Shown here piece by piece: positions 1 to 12,200 of a DNA stretch of 64,000 nt. Position numbers and translations under genes: made by a program. Positions within the stretch are counted from its first letter, which is position 1; each line of letters begins with the position of its first letter. Origin of the DNA: Orientallactaga sibirica. Lineage: Eukaryota; Chordata; Mammalia; Rodentia; Dipodidae. Where the stretch lies: positions 18,443,501 through 18,507,500 of the forward strand of contig JAEOAD010000034.1 of the NCBI GenBank assembly GCA_036365145.1, in the 5' to 3' direction. The notes below the pieces were generated by a model that made no database searches, was not told the DNA's origin, and worked only from the letters and a program-made list of their open reading frames with translations.

Positions 1-14
1 CACACACACACACA
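1..14. repeat. (CA)n microsatellite, cut by the window start
   Basis: Seven CA units begin at base 1. The array probably extends upstream of the window. Confidence 0.8.
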
Positions 15-2572
15 GTGCACGTGCATACCTCCTTCAGACTTTCACCATACCTCAGTGCCTCCTGTCTGAGCCCCTGTCTTACAGACTTAGAAAAGAGCAG
101 AATAGAAACATTTTTGCTTGCCTGGTGGCCTTTTTTTTTTTTTCATTCCAGACCTCCTGCCTCCTTAAGCTTCCTACACTCACTGCCAACTTGTTCAGTG
201 GAGCTGTCGTGTGTTGTTCATATTGTCAGAATTCATGAGCATCTCTAAATGTGTGCCTGGAATAATCTTATCTCCTTTTCTTCCTGTTCTGTCTTTCTCC
301 TAAGAGCAGCGTGAAGAAAGGGTGAGATTTCACCTCTGGGTACAAATAGACATGGGCTCTGGTGTTAATTCTACATTTCACATGTTCTGTGATCTTTACC
401 AAGCCCCTATTTCCTTCTTGCTCTGGTTTATCCACCTGTCTTATCATGTGGGGAGATGTTTAAAGGGCCAGAAGTTCCAGTATTTGATGACTTGATTGAT
501 TTTAAATATTCATTATTTGATTAAAAACAAGATTACAAAAATTCCCAATCTCCTTTGATTTTTTAACTCTCAATTTCCCCATTAAAATACATAATAAAGA
601 AGGGGTTAAAAACCTTCACAGTTCAAATTTAGTGTGGATGATAATGAAATGTTACTTCTACAATTCAGGTGCAATACTAGCTCATGGAAACTAATGACAT
701 TAGAGGCACATATCACTTGAAACACAGGATTTTTATGTTCCAGGTAAGTATGCACCTAATTGAGATATACACACCATTCAATTGGCCTGCCTGGCATAGG
801 AGTGCTTGTATTGTACAAAAGCCAAGTAGTTCCCATACAGAGGTAGAGAAGATAATTTATAAAGTTATAGCAATTTGAATATCTTCATTCTTTCAACATA
901 TATGTACTCAGTGTTTCATGAATTCTGGGGAAAATTCTATATTCTAGGAAACCAGAAAGTTCTAGTAAGATCCTCTTGCTACCTAGAAAGAAATAAAAAA
1001 AACACATATTTAAATAAATTCATAATGAAATTTGAAAGAGAAATTGGCCTATAAGGAAAATTAAGCAGGGTCAGACAAGTGAGTGTCTGGATTCACTTGG
1101 AAACAAACAGGTGACAACTGAGTTGAAACTTGGAAAGTTAGAACCATGAGCCACAAGAAGTTATGGGATGCGTGTATTATAAGATGAGTGAGTGTAAAGC
1201 TAGTGAGGCTTGGGAAACCTTGGTGTGCAAGCAGCAAGTAGAGGCAAAGTGGTGGGGGGTTAGCTGAAGGTGAGGAGAGGTAACGTTTTATTACCAGTAC
1301 TGTCCCTGGCCTACCCTTTCTCATGTGATACTTACAATCCTGAGGATAAATCCTGTTGTTTGTGAGTTACATGCCAAGAAGAGTCTCTAAGTGGCAGCTG
1401 ATGTGTGCTCATGTCAGAAGTCAGTAGGTGAAAGCCTGCCTTTGAAAGTGCACCTGCCTGATTCTATGTTTTTGCACACCCCAAGGAGACTGAGGAGGGA
1501 CCACTGTCCCATTTACATGCCATTTATTTCTGTCCTGGGGAGAAGACTGCTTGATAGAAGATGATCTGCTTGGAGCAAGCATAGGTCAAGTGTGACCTGA
1601 CAAGCCCAATGGACCCCTAGTCTCCTTTATTGGAATGTGGCCACACCCCTTTTCTGAGTATTGTCTTTGGTGTCTTTCTTACTGCATTGGCTAAGTAAAT
1701 TGCTGCAGAGCCCACATTGCCTTCAAAGACAGAAGTATTTACCATCTGACCCTTGACAGGAAAGGTTTCTGGCTTCTGGTGAGGAGCAAGGAATGTTGAG
1801 GAGGTCCCAGTTCTCCAACCTAGTCTTCTTGCACCAAGAAGGCCACTAACCTGGACTAAGAGGGGTGTGTCTCTCTCTCTCTGTGTGTGTGTGTTTCAGA
1901 ATACTGGATGCCTGCCCAGCACTGACATTGACTCACCATGTAATTTCAAGATACCTTGTTCTTACCCAGCTTCTGTTATGTGGTATTTAAAATGGGTGCA
2001 GTAGACAATATCAGTGTTTTCCAAATTATCATAATAGTATTTCCCATTGATTATTATGTTGAAGAACATTATCTAAAATAAAGCTTTAAAAACTCCAGTT
2101 GAACCTTTCCAATCTCACTTCAGTGGCTGTGCATCAACTTCATGGGCATGTTTTTTTTTATTTTTTAAATTAGTTTTCTAAATAATGCATACAGCCATGA
2201 TGGTACCATCATGCATATTTTGATCATGGTATTTAAGGGGAATTTAAAACTCACTGGATCATTTTTGGTCCCACTGTGGTTCTTTCATTATGTGCTTATG
2301 AGGAAGCTCATAAGGAAGGGCAACTTTCTCCATTATGAAGATGTTAAGAAGAATCAGTTTGTTTCTTGGTGAATTAAATTTACCATTGGAAGAGCACACC
2401 ATTTTTTCCCCTCTGACTCTCAATTTCATTTGTGAAATGAGAATGGTCATTTACACTTCACAGAAAAATCCTGAGAATTCAGTGAGGTGGTGTGTTCTAA
2501 GGGCCAGGTGATGCAGTGGAATAATCAGGTGTTGGGAGCCTCCTAGATGGATTGAGGCATCCTCCCCACTCC
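15..2572. other. Single-copy intronic stretch
   Basis: No exon is recognised. Minor content: a T run near 130-141, a possible old MIR at about 361-480 ('ttctgtgatctttaccaagc ... cttatcatgtgggg'), a short CT/GT run at 1870-1893, and a T-rich run at 2152-2168. Nothing else stands out. Confidence 0.6.
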
Positions 2573-2974
2573 CCTCTTTTGTCATTTAATGAGATCTAAT
2601 TCACATACTGTACAAGGCATTGGTTCAAAACACAGAACTTGTTAGGTTTCAGTACCTTTCATTGACATATACAGCCATTGAAAGTCCATTTTAGAACATT
2701 TTCATCATCTCAAAAAACCCTCTGTATTTTATCTGCTGCATCCCTGGCTCCCCAGCCATCAACCCCAGCTTCAAGAGGCACCATTCTTTGGATATCTTGG
2801 ATAACTAGAGTCATATCCTAGGTAGTGTTATGTGATTGGGCACTTTCACTTAGCCTAAACTTTTCTATGTTCACTATATTGTGGCATGTATCAGTACTCC
2901 ACTTTTAAGGCCCATTAGCATCCTGTTGAATATCATAAAAGAGTTGAAAATTCATCAGTTGATGGACATTTGGG

Positions 2975-2988
2975 TAGTGCCTCCTTTT
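2975..2988. repeat. Target-site duplication, left copy (B1 dimer)
   Basis: tagtgcctcctttt, identical to 3295-3308. It lies inside the L1 3' UTR and marks the integration point. Confidence 0.85.
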
Positions 2989-3294
2989 TTTTTTTTCAAG
3001 GTAAGGTCTCACTGTAGCTCAGGCTGACCTGGAATTCACTATGTAGTCTCAGGGTGGCCTCGAACCCATGGGGATCCTCCTACCTCTGCCTCCCAAGTGC
3101 TGGGATTAAAGGTGTGCGCCACCATGCCTGGCTTTTTTTTTTTTTTTTTTTTTTTTTTTTGAGGTGGGGTTTCACTCTGGCCCAGGCTGACCTGGAATTC
3201 ACTATGTAGTCTCAGGGTGGCCTTGAACTCACGGCAATCCTCCTACCTCTGCCTCCCAAGTACTGGATTAAAGGCATGCGCCACCATGCCTGGC
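2989..3294 (-). mobile_element. Two tandem B1-type SINEs inserted as one block
   Basis: Two antisense B1 bodies (2997-3132 and 3161-3294) carry 'caggctgacctggaattcac', 'agggtggcct' and 'gccaccatgcctggc'. They are separated by 28 T (3133-3160) and preceded by a T run. The whole block is flanked by a perfect 14-bp direct repeat, tagtgcctcctttt, at 2975-2988 and 3295-3308. On the - strand the order is B1, A-tail, B1, A-tail. Confidence 0.88.
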
Positions 3295-3308
3295 TAGTGC
3301 CTCCTTTT
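3295..3308. repeat. Target-site duplication, right copy (B1 dimer)
   Basis: Perfect copy of 2975-2988. The L1 sequence continues directly after it. Confidence 0.85.
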
Positions 3309-3384
3309 GATTATAGTGATTAGTGTTCTATGCATTTATGCACACACTATGTATTCACAAACATCTGCTACTGCTTCAGGCCAG

Positions 3385-3545
3385 TGCTTAAGCTCCTAAA
3401 CCCCAATTTTCTCATTTGTTAAATAGGCTAATCCCGTATACTGTGTAGGTTTGCTTTGAAGGTTAAAAGATAAAAGATCACAACACATTTGGCATGGAGC
3501 CTGACAGGGCCGATATCTAATGGAGGTGCTTACCATTATTATGAG
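3385..3545 (+). mobile_element. MIR SINE relic
   Basis: Typical MIR 3' landmarks: 'ccaattttctcatttgttaa', 'gaaggttaaaagataa', 'ggcatggagcctgacagg' and 'ggtgcttaccattattatg'. Diverged, with no tail. Confidence 0.6.
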
Positions 3546-3860
3546 ACCAAGCACCGCTTCAGAACAACAAAACAACCAAGAGCCCTTCATCCTTTTCCTC
3601 TTTTCTTTTCCCTCCAGGCTAAAACTGTATCTCCCTGGAGTAAGGAAGCTCTTCGCTATGCCTAGCCTTATACTTGTTAACTTTTTGGGGGGTTCTGTCC
3701 TTTTTAGATATAAGAGCCTTTTCAGTGAAGTCTGAAAGAAAATTAGCATCCTAGAATATGTGTGAAAATTAAATGGGGCATGAATGCAAGGTTGTTGAAG
3801 AGAAGGTCTGAGAAGAGAGAGGGAGAAGGAGGATAATCATTTTTTTCTGCTTTCCACATT

Positions 3861-3902
3861 TAAAAAGAAGGTACCCTTCCTTAAAAAGAAGGTACCCTTC
3901 CT
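3861..3902. repeat. 21-bp perfect tandem duplication
   Basis: taaaaagaaggtacccttcct occurs twice head to tail (3861-3881 and 3882-3902) with no mismatch, so it is a recent local duplication. Confidence 0.95.
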
Positions 3903-5474
3903 TTACTTAGATTTCACAGTAGAGCTCAAAAAATAAAGCTCACACACTGAAAGAAAGAAAACTTTGACAAGCTTTTGTTTGAATCTTCAAAAGTACCTAC
4001 CAGAGCCAAAAGTTTTAATGGAAAGGCATGTCAGAACTGTTCATAATTAGCAATGTTCCAAGAGCACCCACAATAGGCCATGTGCTTGATGCATACTACT
4101 CATCCATTCATCATTTCTTTGTCATTTACTGTGTGCCAATACTTCTTACTTGCCTTGGTAGATAGACACTTCAGTGAACAAGACAAACAGCTCTCCCTCC
4201 AGGGTTGCAACTCTTCTCTCTTAGCGCACAGATCCCTAAGACTTGGTACATTAATGCTGTATTCAGTAAGCAGAGACCAGAGGAGTTTCCGTCTGTCTTC
4301 ACAGCCATTTGTTCTATCAAACTACATTGCTGGTAAGCAAATATAAGAACAAAAATCTATCTCCTGTGAGCAGAACACTTGCCATGTCTCCTACCTGGTT
4401 CTCATCCCTGTGTTAGTTGTACATACTAGGATATGAGCATCGTAGAGAGTGACATATACAAGTGACATATACAAGGTGGATGTTGGTTTTTCTTTCATAA
4501 GCTCAGTGTTGTAGGTCGCCATGTCTGCACTGGGGCTCTTCAGTTTCTGCTGTTTTGCTGCATATAGCTTGTATTCCCAGTTAACTATGTAGACCATTAT
4601 GATCTATCTACATTGTGTCTACATCCTGGCTGTGGAAAGGAGAAGAAGGTCAGTAAAAGGGCTCTTTCATTTTAGGAATGTTCTGCAAATTGACATAACT
4701 TCCACTTATATTCCTTCAGCTCAACTCCCTTTCTTGGTTGCAAACAGCACCAAGGGAAGATGGAGACTGCCCAGTGAACTTGGCAGTTTCTATTACTGCT
4801 ACAAGGGGGAAGATTGCACTTTCAGCTGTAGAGGGAGGACAAGCTGTTCCTGCTGTATTCCCTCTCCTCTCATGTATTTATATAGGGTAACACAAAGGGG
4901 CTGGATGGTAAACGGGAGGAACAAGGGAGGACATTTGGGCTGGAAACAGTGTTTGATATCAGTGGTCAAACTAAAGAGTTGAAGTCAGTGTCAGAAACAA
5001 GCTACTGGCTCTTCTCAGGCTGGATCCCAAGACCTCATGCCTTTCCTTCTCTTTCTGCAATTTTCACAGAACACACTAAGTCATGCTGAAGATTCTTCCA
5101 GGACCAACACAGAGAGAGCAGCTCAGTGTGAAACTCTACTCTGCTTTTCTATGTTTCACCAATATTTGGCCCAGCTATCTTCCACCATGTCTCAGTTGAG
5201 TTTACTTTCTACTGTGTCAGTAAGGTTTCTTAAAGTTCAAGTTTGTAACAATGATCAAGATTTCACTATCTATTCCAGGATGCACAATTACCTCTCTTGA
5301 GATTTCCTGGAGATATCAGAGAAAGGAATAATCAGCAAAGCAAAAGTGAACTGGTAATTTTTTTTCTGAAGGAAATCTGTTCACATCCCTTTATTACTTT
5401 GGTAATAGGAAGCTGTAGATACAAAGGAACAAGTCTTCAAATGCTGCATATGTAATAAAGGACAAGAACTGTGC
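3903..5474. other. Single-copy intronic stretch with an L2/MIR-like relic
   Basis: About 4080-4340 resembles L2/MIR ('actgtgtgccaatactt', 'cttcagtgaacaagacaaac'). A 13-bp motif gtgacatatacaa is repeated in tandem at 4449-4474. Open frames here look like chance: no family resemblance and no splice-flanked exon seen. Confidence 0.5.
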
Positions 5475-5612
5475 AGGCGCAAAGGCCTGGGTTTTATTCT
5501 GTGATCCACCAGTTACCCGTGACAATGGGCAAAGCACTTATCTACTCTGACAGACCGCCTCATTTGGAAGAAAAGTGGTAACGATTTTCACTTCATAAGA
5601 GCAATGTGTTAG
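5475..5612 (+). mobile_element. MIR-like relic
   Basis: 'caggcgcaaaggcctgggtt', 'gatccaccagttacccgtga' and 'gggcaaagcacttatctact' match the MIR core loosely. Confidence 0.45.
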
Positions 5613-5624
5613 GCACTTTTCTAT

Positions 5625-6090
5625 CCCTGTGGCAAGTGCCTAGAATGAACAGTTTAAAGAAAGAAAGATTTGATTTGGCTCACAGTTTCAGGGGTTTTAG
5701 TTCATGGTCACTTGGATATGTTTCTGTTGGACCACTGTGACTCAGAACGAACATCATGGTAAAGTGCATGGGGCAAAACAAGCATCTCACCTCACAATGG
5801 CAATGAAGCTGAAACTGAGACATGAAGAACCCTGAGAGAAAGTATATCTTTCCAGGGCATGCCTCTCATGACCAATGTCTTCTAAGCATGCCCCATCTCC
5901 CACAGTGCCAGCCTTTCCTAATAGTCTACTCAAACCCTGAATCCATCACTCGATTAAACTATCAAAGTTCACAGCCCTCATGATCTAATCCTTTCTGGAA
6001 ACACCTACAAAGGCTATGCTTTACTGATCTCCTAGACATTTATATCTTAATTTAATCAAGTTGACAATCAAGATTAACCATCACATGCAA
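5625..6090 (-). mobile_element. MaLR-type solitary LTR, antisense to ASTN2
   Basis: Read on the - strand it starts near 'tgtgatggttaatcttgatt' and ends with a 'ctgtgagccaaatcaaatct'-like polyadenylation region. This is the layout of rodent ERVL-MaLR LTRs. It has no coding capacity. Confidence 0.65.
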
Positions 6091-6465
6091 CATGGAAATT
6101 ATAAGAGATAATGCATGTGAATTGCCAAGCACAAGCTCCAAGCTCAAAGGATGATGCATGCTTACCCATTATAATTTCAGTAGTGAGTCCAATTCCTGGA
6201 ACATAAACAATAAATATTAACTATTATTATTAGAATCTCCTGATTGTGCTGTTCATTGTATTTCTCACCTCAGTACAACAGCATGTGGCCATTATATATG
6301 GAGTCCTGAGAGCTAGAGCCTTTTGGTAAGAGATCTTGGAGAGAAAAAGGACTTCTGATGTTTATTCACACTTTTCTGAATGTTCCCCTATGGATGTCAG
6401 TTAGCTGACAAGATTTTCTGACTGGAGATCACTTTCCTCTGTTTCTCAAGAATTTCCCCTAGACT

Positions 6466-6720
6466 GCTGGTATACACCTCAAATCTTGGCTACTGGGGAG
6501 GCTGAAGCAGGAGTAATAAAAGTTCAAGGTTTGCATGGGCTACAGAGATAGTTTATGGCCAGCCTGAGCAACTTAGGAAGACCTTTTTCTCCAAACAAAA
6601 AGTAAAGAGTCCTGGGGATATAGCTTAGTGGTGGAGGGCTTGGAGGTTGGACCCATGGGGATCTGGGTTCAATCCCTAGTAGAAAACCAAATAAAATAAA
6701 ATAAAACAATAACAATAGCA
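6466..6720 (+). mobile_element. B1-ID composite SINE
   Basis: A diverged B1 half ('tcttggctactggggaggct', 'atggccagcctgagcaactt') is followed by an ID half with tRNA-like boxes ('ggggatatagcttagtggtg', 'ggttcaatccc'). It ends in an (AATAA)n-like tail. Confidence 0.7.
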
Positions 6721-6774
6721 AATGCCAGAGGAGACCCAAAACTCACCAAAACAAAAAATAAGAGGCTGCCAAGA

Positions 6775-7176
6775 GTTTAATACTAAAGGAGATTCCTAAC
6801 ATACCCTCCAAGGCTTTGGGAACATTGTTGAAGAGGATGGGTAGAAAGAATGTAGGAGCCACAGGGTGGCAATGTGTACTGTGGGGCACTGTCCTCCCTA
6901 CATGAACTGACTGGTACATTCATGACCTCACAGTGATTACCCATAACCCTATAGTGACCACACTATTCAGAGCCCATAAATATTTTGACATAGAGGACAG
7001 AGGAAGTCAAAAGGAATGAGAAAACATAACAGAAGGATTACCCTGAAAGAGAAGGGCTTTCAGTAGAATGGGAGTATAAGGAGAGGGGACAAAAGAGGAT
7101 AAGGTGATGGCAATATAACCAAGTTAGAGTATGTTCATATATTGAAGTTCTCAATAAAAATTAAAAAAAAAAAAAA
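6775..7176 (+). mobile_element. Rodent L1 3'-end fragment with A-tail
   Basis: Text such as 'cacagtgattacccataacc' and 'gggagtataaggagagggga' resembles rodent L1 3' UTR. It ends at 'tcaataaaaatt' followed by a 14-A run (7163-7176). No ORF2 part remains. Confidence 0.5.
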
Positions 7177-7289
7177 CGCAAGATTTTCTCTCCGTTTCTT
7201 CTTTGTCCTTTGTCCAAAACTGAGCCCTGTTTCATTTTCCTTCATGAGTGGCAGGTACACTAAGTGTGTGTTTTTAAAATGACCTAATT

Positions 7290-7615
7290 TCTATCTTGTG
7301 TGTGTATGTGGTATGCGTGTGTATGTGTGTGTGTGTGTACTTATATGCATGTAGCTGTGCCACAACACATGGGTCAGCCAACTTTAGGCATTGGTCCTAG
7401 CCTTTCATCTTGCTTTGAGGCAAGGCGTTTGTTGTTCATGGCTGTGTTTCCCAGGATAGCTGACCCATGAGCTTCTGGAGGATTCTCCTGTTCCCCTCTC
7501 CTAGCTCAAAATAGTTGTGTTGTGATTACAAATGTGCCCACTATCGTGTCCAATTTTGTGTGGGTTCTGGGAGTCAGAACTCAAGTACTCATATTTGCGT
7601 GTTGAGTACAATCTG
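7290..7615 (-). mobile_element. B4-like SINE, antisense
   Basis: A GT-rich head (7296-7340) is followed by degenerate 'gctttgaggcaaggcgttt', 'tgacccatgagcttctggag', 'gtgattacaaatgtgccca' and 'tgggttctgggagtcagaac', the reverse complement of a B4 element. Confidence 0.55.
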
Positions 7616-8718
7616 GTCCTATCTTTCAAAGGAGGGTGTATGCCTTCTGCTCAGCCTCTTCCCGTTCCTGCTGGCTGCCTTGTGAATAGCTGTACTTTCC
7701 TGAACCTGTGTTTGATGGATGACCAACATTCCCTAGCAGTGGCAAAGACTTGCTCCCTGCTTAAGAAGAACACATGGATCATTAAAGAAAGGGACCAGTG
7801 TATATGTCTTTATATATCCTTTTTCAGTTATTTAAAAAGCTAGCAAAATGCATATGATAAAAACACTTTGCCAAAAATGAAATTGGATTAGAAGCAATGA
7901 TTTAGACAAATTACCTTGTTTGACTGCAGAATATGGAATGGCTGCCTCTTATTGATACCTGGAACAGCCTATATGAGGAAATACCTCCTTTCTTCCTACA
8001 AGTTTTCTCTGATGTCTGGAAGATGTCCTGCAGCTGTTTGATGACCTTCTGACTAGAAGTTAGCTTTCTCTGTTTCTCTAGAAGGTGATCACCCTGCTCA
8101 AAACTGTGTTAGGTCTCTCCTATAAAGCTATGACTACTTGGGGAAGGCTTCCATGCCTTCATTCCACTTTCCTTCCACATTCAACTTCCAGAAGATATCT
8201 ATTCTTTTTTCCCTTTCTGTGAATCACATTTCATCATCACCTTTGTAATGGATTTGCCATCACTTTCTGCTTACAGTTAGTGACCTGTTGTTCAGTCCAT
8301 TCACACCTGTGCTTCTCTGGCTGGCTCACCAGAGAGGCAGGTGATAAATGGCTAGAGAAAGGTCACACAGTCCAGTCTTGAATTACCCTCAGACTGGCTG
8401 AGTGACTGACCTTATCAGCTTTTAACTCCTTTCTCTACCCATTTCCCAGGGATGAAAATGAGATACTCCTCAGTTCCTGCCATGCAAAGAGGTGGTGAGG
8501 GGTTCATTACTAGTCATCAGGAAATTGTCTTTCCACCATGTGTAGAAAGTCTAGAGAACACCAAGGAACTTGGCGATTATAAAGAATGTGGTTGGAAATA
8601 GCAGTGGCCATTCAGCCTGAGGTCTTTCAAGAGTCATGTTATGACAATGAAAGGAGGCTGTGAGTTGTCAGATACTCAGTTCAGTAGCTCTGATTACTCT
8701 CAAAGTTCTCAAATCTGG
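7616..8718. other. Single-copy intronic stretch
   Basis: No gene, RNA or recognisable repeat seen, apart from an A/T-rich portion near 7840-7920. Confidence 0.5.
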
Positions 8719-8953
8719 TTCCCTTCCCTCCCTTTCTCTTCTTCTTCTTCTTCTTCTTCTTCTTCTTCTTCTTCTTCTCCTTCTCCTTCTCCTTCTCCTT
8801 CTCCTTCTCCTTCTCCTTCTCCTTCTCCTTCTTCTCTCCTTCTCCTCCTTCTCCCTCCCTTCTCCTTCTCCCTCCCTCCCTGCCCCTCCCCCTCCCCCTC
8901 CACCTCTTCCTCCTCCTCCTTCTTCTTCTTTTTCTTCTTCTTCTTCTTCTTTT
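8719..8953. repeat. Polypyrimidine tract: (TTC)n, (CTCCTT)n and C-rich blocks
   Basis: 235 bp with only two purines on the + strand (g at 8882, a at 8902). The first 163 bp are uninterrupted. (TTC)n changes into a hexamer CTCCTT array near 8776-8830, then into C-rich 'cccctccccc' and back to (TTC)n. It runs straight into the tail side of the adjacent antisense SINE and is probably expanded from it. Confidence 0.95.
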
Positions 8954-9200
8954 GGAGAGAGACACAGAAAGAGACAGAGAAAGAGGGAGAGGAAGACAGA
9001 GAAGACAGATAGAGATGGGCACGCCAGCAGCCTCTCAGCTGCTGAGAATTAAATCCAGATGCATGCGCCCCCTTGTGGTCAAGTGTGGCATTGCATTGCA
9101 TTACTTTGCATTTGGCTAAATGTGGGACCTGGAGATTAGAACCGACGTTCTTAGGCTTAGGAGGCAGGCGCCTTAATCGCTAAGCCATCTCTCCAGCCCC
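8954..9200 (-). mobile_element. Jerboa-type tRNA-derived SINE, antisense
   Basis: Reverse complement reads 'ggggctggagagatggctta', 'gcgattaaggcgcctgcctc' and onward, ending in a GA/CT-rich tail. It carries an atypical internal insertion, 'ggcattgcattgcattactt'. Confidence 0.82.
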
Positions 9201-12200
9201 CTTTCTCTTCTTGACACTCTATCTGTCCAGTCTTAGAGTAGGAACATGATATAAAATACTTTCTATCCCATCTGATAATGTTTTCCCTTTTATACATTAC
9301 CTTCAGAAACTAGCCCAGATGCAGAAGCTGACCCCAGACTGGGGAGGGAATTGTTTAAGGTTACAGACCATTACTGAGACAGGTAACTGAAAGCCAGAAT
9401 CCTAATCCAGGAATAAAAGATCATTCTTTTCTCCCATCTACTTACTCTGGGGCCCTACTAGAATACTCTAGGCCTTTAACTTTTCATATTTGCTTATTAA
9501 TTTAGATGGAACAAATAGTTATTGAGCACTTACTGTATGCCAGACTGTGTGCTTCACTCTGAAATGAATGAGCCCCAAAACCCTGCCCACAAATGATGCT
9601 TGGCATAGACTAGATATTCAGTAAGTGTTGACTGATTGCTTTATTCATTGCTGGATCCCTGGCTTCTAGAGTAAAGCCTGGAACACCATCCTTGTGCAAG
9701 AAATATTTGCTGCAAGACAATCAGTGAGCTCTTAGTGGCCTCCCAAGGGACTCCTGCATCAAGTCTTTCATCTTCCAACTCACCGAATAAGCACTGCCAG
9801 GTGAATCTTCCCCAGACACAATACTGATAATGTCACCATCTCTGTATTATGTTTGAACATACTTCTTTGCTTGGCCTTTTCAAATGGGGGCTCCACTCCA
9901 TTTCTCTATCTTTGTTTTTCATGCTTCTTTTTTATGGGCACAAACTATAAATGCAACTTCTGCTTCTGTTGGGACCATTGTTTATCTGTTCTCACTGCCT
10001 CAAGACCATCTTCTGTACATCCCTCTATATGCATTCATGAATACTGACATTTTTTTCAGTCCTCCAACTTTTCATTTACATATACTCATTTAGATGAAAT
10101 AAAGTCATTGAGAATATATTGTGTGCCAAATTCTGTTCTTGGCTCTGAAATGAATGAGACTGTAACCTTAGGAAGTAACTAGGACAGTCTCAACTATCCC
10201 CATCCTGTGTGTCCCTGAGGGTGTAACTTCTATCCATTGCCCTGTCCACTGATAAAATATTACCTTTTATATTCTATCTCCAGCATCATGTTGTCTTTGA
10301 GGATTTTCCAGTCACCTTCAAATCCATATAGCTATGGCACCACTTTCCCTCACTCACCCCAGTTTCCTGAAGATGTGTCCTCTTGGCAATTGAGACACTT
10401 GTCAACTCAAATTCATTTAGGGGATTGCCTCCTCCTGCTTCAGTCAAGTAAGTGCTTGAAAAGTTGTTACTATGTCTACACGCTCAAGCTCATCCTCCAA
10501 TACCAAATTGGGTGCTCCAGGAAATTTATGAAAGCAATAAATGATTTAGTACTTTTACTTCTCAGTGTTTTGTATACATTTCTACCTTTCCCACAGCCAC
10601 TAAAGGGAACAATTTCTTTATTTTCCACAGAATAATTTTCTGAGGGCAGTTTGATATTGCTACTGACACTGATTGGTGTCACTTGCATGCCTATTTTATT
10701 CACACATCCTGTGATCTGCTTCCAGGTTTCAGTAGAAGAAGAGAGAGTGAGGAATAAAAGTGTGAGTTTTGGCTCCACCATTAACTTGTTTTGTTGACCA
10801 TGCACAAGTTGATGTCCCTCCTCACTTCTGCATACTACTGTATTTTCAGATCTGTCAAAAAAGGCACTGGGCTAAAATTAGACATATCAAAATGGCTGCC
10901 CACAGGCCACATCTGGCACTAAAATATCATTTTGTTTGGCTCTTAAAGAATTTTTTAAAAGAAGGCTAGTTTCCAAAATGAGGGGAGAAATGAGAAATTT
11001 CACAGAACAGCTGGATTTTCAGCTTCTCTTGACAAATGAGAAGGGCTACCAGACCCAGCTTCTTTTCTATGTGACAATGGGCTGCTCTAGCCCAGTGTTA
11101 TCACTGCTTCTCAGAGGGACCTGGGTGCCCCAGCCCTCCCACACAGTACTTCCCGAGGGCCCTGTGGCAGCTGTGATTTGTTACCAGACATATGTACTGT
11201 TTTCCCCATCCATTCTGCTCCACACATATAAACAACCTGCTAGGATTGGAAAGATTTGAGTTTGGAATTCCTCAGTAAGATGATTATTAAGGGCATATAT
11301 CAAACATGTATCACTCTATCCCCTTTTCCCACCTCTGTCATCTCTCTCCATTTCCATGCTCTCCATCTCTAAACTGTCCTGGAATGTTGTTCTGCTCATT
11401 TGTCAGGGAAAGGTGGGGAGCGTGGCCTTATCTTGACAATGGAACATTTTCCTTTCTGTAATCCTTGCATGTCCATCCTAATTACTTCCTTATCGGTCTC
11501 CATGAGAACACACGGCAGGTAATTAGTGGGGGGAATTGATGAGACTCTTCCCCAGGAGCCTAGAGAGAAGAAAGAGGAGAAGGAGAGACTGAACCCAAGA
11601 AGGAGAGTGTGTCCAGGCCCATGTGCTCAGCTTCTCCCACAGGATCAGGCTGGTTCAGGACCAGCTCATGCACATCTGAGAGGGGGGCTGGAGAGGTCTG
11701 GTGGACACCAAAGAAAGAGGAGAGGACAGAAGCACTACCAGCCTCTGGCTGTAGGACCAGCAAGTGAGACTCAGCCCCTGTTCTATAAGCTAGACATCCT
11801 CAGGTAAATATTCTGGAATTCTTGTGTTTGGAAGGGAAAGCCAGACTCCATGCTAGACCAGCAGGAGTCTGGTCTGTCGTTGGCCTCTCCTCCTGGGCTC
11901 ACAGCCAAACATATATACTTCAGATGGCGTCTCTTGTCTGCTTGTTTTATTAATAAATAAGTTACACGGGTGATCCCACAGTCTCCAGCCAACCAGCTGT
12001 TCTAGCAGTATCTAACTTCTTAAATTCAATTCTTTTCCTAAAACAGCAGTGTCCTGGCCCTATTATCCTTCAGGATCCCCTAGGAATTGCTGGCTTCAAG
12101 CAGACCAGGGACTGCTTGTGTTTCTTCTCTAAGGTTCCCACCTTTCTCCTCCACTCTCCAGTTCTCTTTTTGTTGCTTTTATTTTGCTGTTGTTACAGTT

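Larger units (their letters stand above)
2573..3345 (+). mobile_element. Old L1 3'-UTR fragment, interrupted by B1 insertions
   Basis: The text follows the familiar mammalian L1M 3' end: 'gtacaaggcattggttca', 'caccattctttgga', 'gggcactttcacttagcctaa', 'gttgatggacatttgggtagtg'. It resumes after the B1 block as 'tgattatagtgattagtgtt'. No coding part remains. The L1 must predate the B1 insertion. Confidence 0.65.

Noticed and set aside
4599..4982. 127-codon open frame with many Cys residues
   Set aside because: No recognisable protein family, Kozak context or exon boundaries; treated as chance.
8641..9101. Several open frames of 113-130 codons on both strands with Ser/Leu/Glu/Lys runs
   Set aside because: They are translations of the polypyrimidine tract and the adjoining SINE; no gene.
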